Assembly (NCBI GenBank): GCA_002452695.1
Contig: DKFA01000113.1
Span: 1 to 8,017 of the forward strand
DNA from: Dehalococcoidia bacterium UBA6808
GTDB taxonomy: Bacteria > Chloroflexota > Dehalococcoidia > GIF9 > UBA5629
Length of the DNA stretch: 8,017 nucleotides
Direction: 5' to 3'
Translations under genes and position numbers: made by a program
Shown: in pieces, positions 7,320 through 8,017 of the stretch
Numbering within the stretch: the stretch's first letter is position 1
How the letters are laid out: the number at the start of each line of letters is the position of its first letter
Notes under the pieces: model-generated
What the model was told of the DNA's origin: nothing
Databases searched by the model: none
The model's input: the letters and a program-made list of their open reading frames with translations, nothing else

Positions 7320-7356
7320 ACTATTTGCCGTATTAAACTTTAATACGGCAAATAGT
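7320..7356. promoter_or_regulatory. 37-bp palindrome, candidate operator
   Basis: Two perfect 18-bp arms (ACTATTTGCCGTATTAAA and its reverse complement) flank a single C at 7338. It lies 20 bp upstream of the nrpR -35 and 153 bp beyond the preceding gene. Neither side has a T-run, which argues against a terminator. The half-site core ATACGGCAAAT recurs nearby. The methanogen NrpR operators (GGAA-N6-TTCC and GGTA-N6-TACC) do not match, so the binding protein is unproven, but NrpR is the obvious candidate. Confidence 0.6.
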
Positions 7357-7378
7357 TATACGGACAATACGGCAAATA
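7342..7378 (+). repeat. Direct repeat AATACGGCAAATA, 24 bp apart
   Basis: AATACGGCAAATA occurs at 7342-7354 (right arm of the palindrome) and again exactly at 7366-7378. A diverged copy, TATACGGACAA, sits between them at 7357-7367. Further ATACGGA cores occur at 7433-7438 and, inverted, at 7265-7275. The array looks like clustered protein-binding half-sites. Confidence 0.65.
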
Positions 7379-7441
7379 AAACGGTCCAAAAGGGAGTAAT
7401 GGTAAACCTCAGTTTTTTTTACACGAGATAAATACGGAAGC

Positions 7442-7486
7442 GGAATTTCAGCAGGACGCCTTAGACAAACGCCCTGCCGAAACTCC
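7442..7486 (-). terminator. Long hairpin after the membrane-protein gene, possible terminator
   Basis: Outer arms 7486-7473 and 7455-7442 pair over 14 bp in the minus-strand RNA; the pairing extends inward to a 20-bp stem with a 5-nt loop (GUCUA). Five of the pairs are G-U wobbles, which would be A-C mismatches on the plus strand, so the structure fits a minus-strand transcript. It starts 22 nt past the stop of the membrane-protein gene. The following bases (GCUUCCGUAUUUAUC) are U-rich but lack a true U-run, so a role as mRNA stabiliser or processing site is also possible. Confidence 0.45.
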
Positions 7487-7508
7487 CTTATTATTCGGTG
7501 AGAAAATA

Positions 7509-7940
7509 TTAGAACCAGTGATTGAAGTTATTCAGCGTCAGGATGCCGATGATAATAAGTGCGATGCCGACCAGCACATTGATGATCTGCGGTGTGACAA
7601 AGATGATAATACCGATAATGAAGAGGATGATGCCTGTTATCAACGCCACACCGCTGAACCCGCCGGTAAAGAGGATGGTCAGAGCCATCAGGATGAAATA
7701 GATGGCCACCAGGTAGTTGAGTATACGGGGAAATATGAATATGATGATACCAAAGACCAGAGACAGGATGCCCGGAAGAAGAACGCCGGCTACGATTGAT
7801 GATATACCGCCCAGCACCAGGGCCGCACCTATCAGATAATTAAGTATACGGGGAAAGGCCAGGATAAGAATGCCGAATATAATGGCAATAATGCCTGTGA
7901 GCTGCCCGAAGACAGGCAATCCGAAATTTAATCCTAACAT
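7509..7940 (-). CDS. Small membrane protein with three DUF3096-like repeats
   Basis: 143 residues, almost entirely hydrophobic, with about six membrane-spanning stretches and very few charged residues. Three tandem units each end in a proline-led turn: FPRILNYL (29-36), FPRILNYL (70-77) and TPQIINVL (116-123), each followed by a small-residue helix such as IGAALVLGGI. This resembles the DUF3096/DUF308 (HdeD-like) family; no biochemical role is established for DUF3096. The second and third turns of the DNA share 13 identical bases 123 bp apart. AGGGGG (7955-7950) lies 9 nt before ATG 7940. A weak possible promoter is CTGAAA (7991-7986), 17 bp, TACTAT (7968-7963). It is separated from nrpR by 269 bp and a hairpin, so it is probably a separate unit. 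Confidence 0.72.
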   Translation of the reverse strand: MLGLNFGLPVFGQLTGIIAIIFGILILAFPRILNYLIGAALVLGGISSIVAGVLLPGILSLVFGIIIFIFPRILNYLVAIYFILMALTILFTGGFSGVALITGIILFIIGIIIFVTPQIINVLVGIALIIIGILTLNNFNHWF

Positions 7941-7949
7941 GTGTTATTA

Positions 7950-7955
7950 CCCCCT
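7950..7955 (-). promoter_or_regulatory. Shine-Dalgarno AGGGGG of the membrane-protein gene
   Basis: AGGGGG on the minus strand, 9 nt before ATG 7940-7938. It supports this start. Confidence 0.55.
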
Positions 7956-8017
7956 GCTTTATATAGTACTATGAAACGGTAAATTTTTCAGCTTGCTCAA
8001 TTGCATCCCGTCTATTT

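Noticed and set aside
7320..7356. The 37-bp palindrome read as an intrinsic terminator
   Set aside because: No T-run follows on either strand, it is 153 bp past the nearest gene, and its half-sites recur nearby, which fits an operator better.
7518..7799. 93-codon acidic plus-strand frame rich in Asp and Gln
   Set aside because: Its composition is what the complement of Ile/Leu/Val-rich membrane codons gives; the minus strand has the repeat structure and ribosome site.
1..8017. tRNA, rRNA, CRISPR array, transposase or attachment site
   Set aside because: I saw no cloverleaf, regularly spaced repeats, transposase motifs or terminal inverted repeats; the only repeats are the short boxes before nrpR and the internal repeats of the membrane-protein gene.

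Overview
All seven protein-coding genes lie on the minus strand, so the window reads as one transcriptional direction from right to left. The organism is most likely a strictly anaerobic bacterium. The evidence is a sigma70-type promoter (TTGACT, 17 bp, TATAAT), Shine-Dalgarno sites before most genes, and a gene set (NrpR-type regulator, MvhD-like and MetF-like proteins, split archaeal-type glutamate synthase) that occurs in methanogens and in anaerobic bacteria with a Wood-Ljungdahl type C1 pathway. A Dehalococcoidia-like Chloroflexota is my best guess from memory of gene content; the sequence does not prove it.

Layout from the right edge. At 7940-7509 is a small hydrophobic membrane protein with three DUF3096-like repeats, followed by a long hairpin (7486-7442). 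A 269-bp AT-rich intergenic region (7508-7240) holds a 37-bp near-perfect palindrome (7320-7356), further copies of its half-site, and a strong promoter whose -10 is overlapped by another half-site. This promoter drives an NrpR-type repressor (7239-6238). After 93 bp come an MvhD/FlpD-like iron-sulfur protein (6144-5716), a MetF-like methylenetetrahydrofolate reductase family protein (5685-4783), a degenerate glutamate-synthase-like protein with two N-terminal [4Fe-4S] motifs (4764-3355), a canonical FMN-type glutamate synthase central-domain protein with its own ferredoxin domain (start about 3389, end 1812), and a class II glutamine amidotransferase subunit (1812 to beyond base 1).

From mvhD leftward the genes are separated by 30 and 18 bp, then overlap by about 35 bp, then share one base (TAATG). 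This looks like one operon. No NAD(P)H-oxidising GltD subunit is seen. My inference is that the amidotransferase releases ammonia from glutamine, the canonical GltB-like subunit makes glutamate from 2-oxoglutarate on FMN, and electrons arrive through iron-sulfur proteins, possibly the degenerate paralogue, MvhD and a MetF-like flavoprotein. NrpR of methanogens is a 2-oxoglutarate-responsive repressor of nitrogen genes, so its position at the head of a glutamate synthase operon is functionally coherent.

The most notable points are the joining of MvhD/MetF to glutamate synthase, the pseudoenzyme-like tandem GltB paralogue, a changed FAD-site residue in the MetF-like protein, and the repeated ATACGG operator-like array before nrpR. 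The large plus-strand open frames are antisense shadows. The left-edge gene is open through all 604 codons to base 1 and its end is outside the window.
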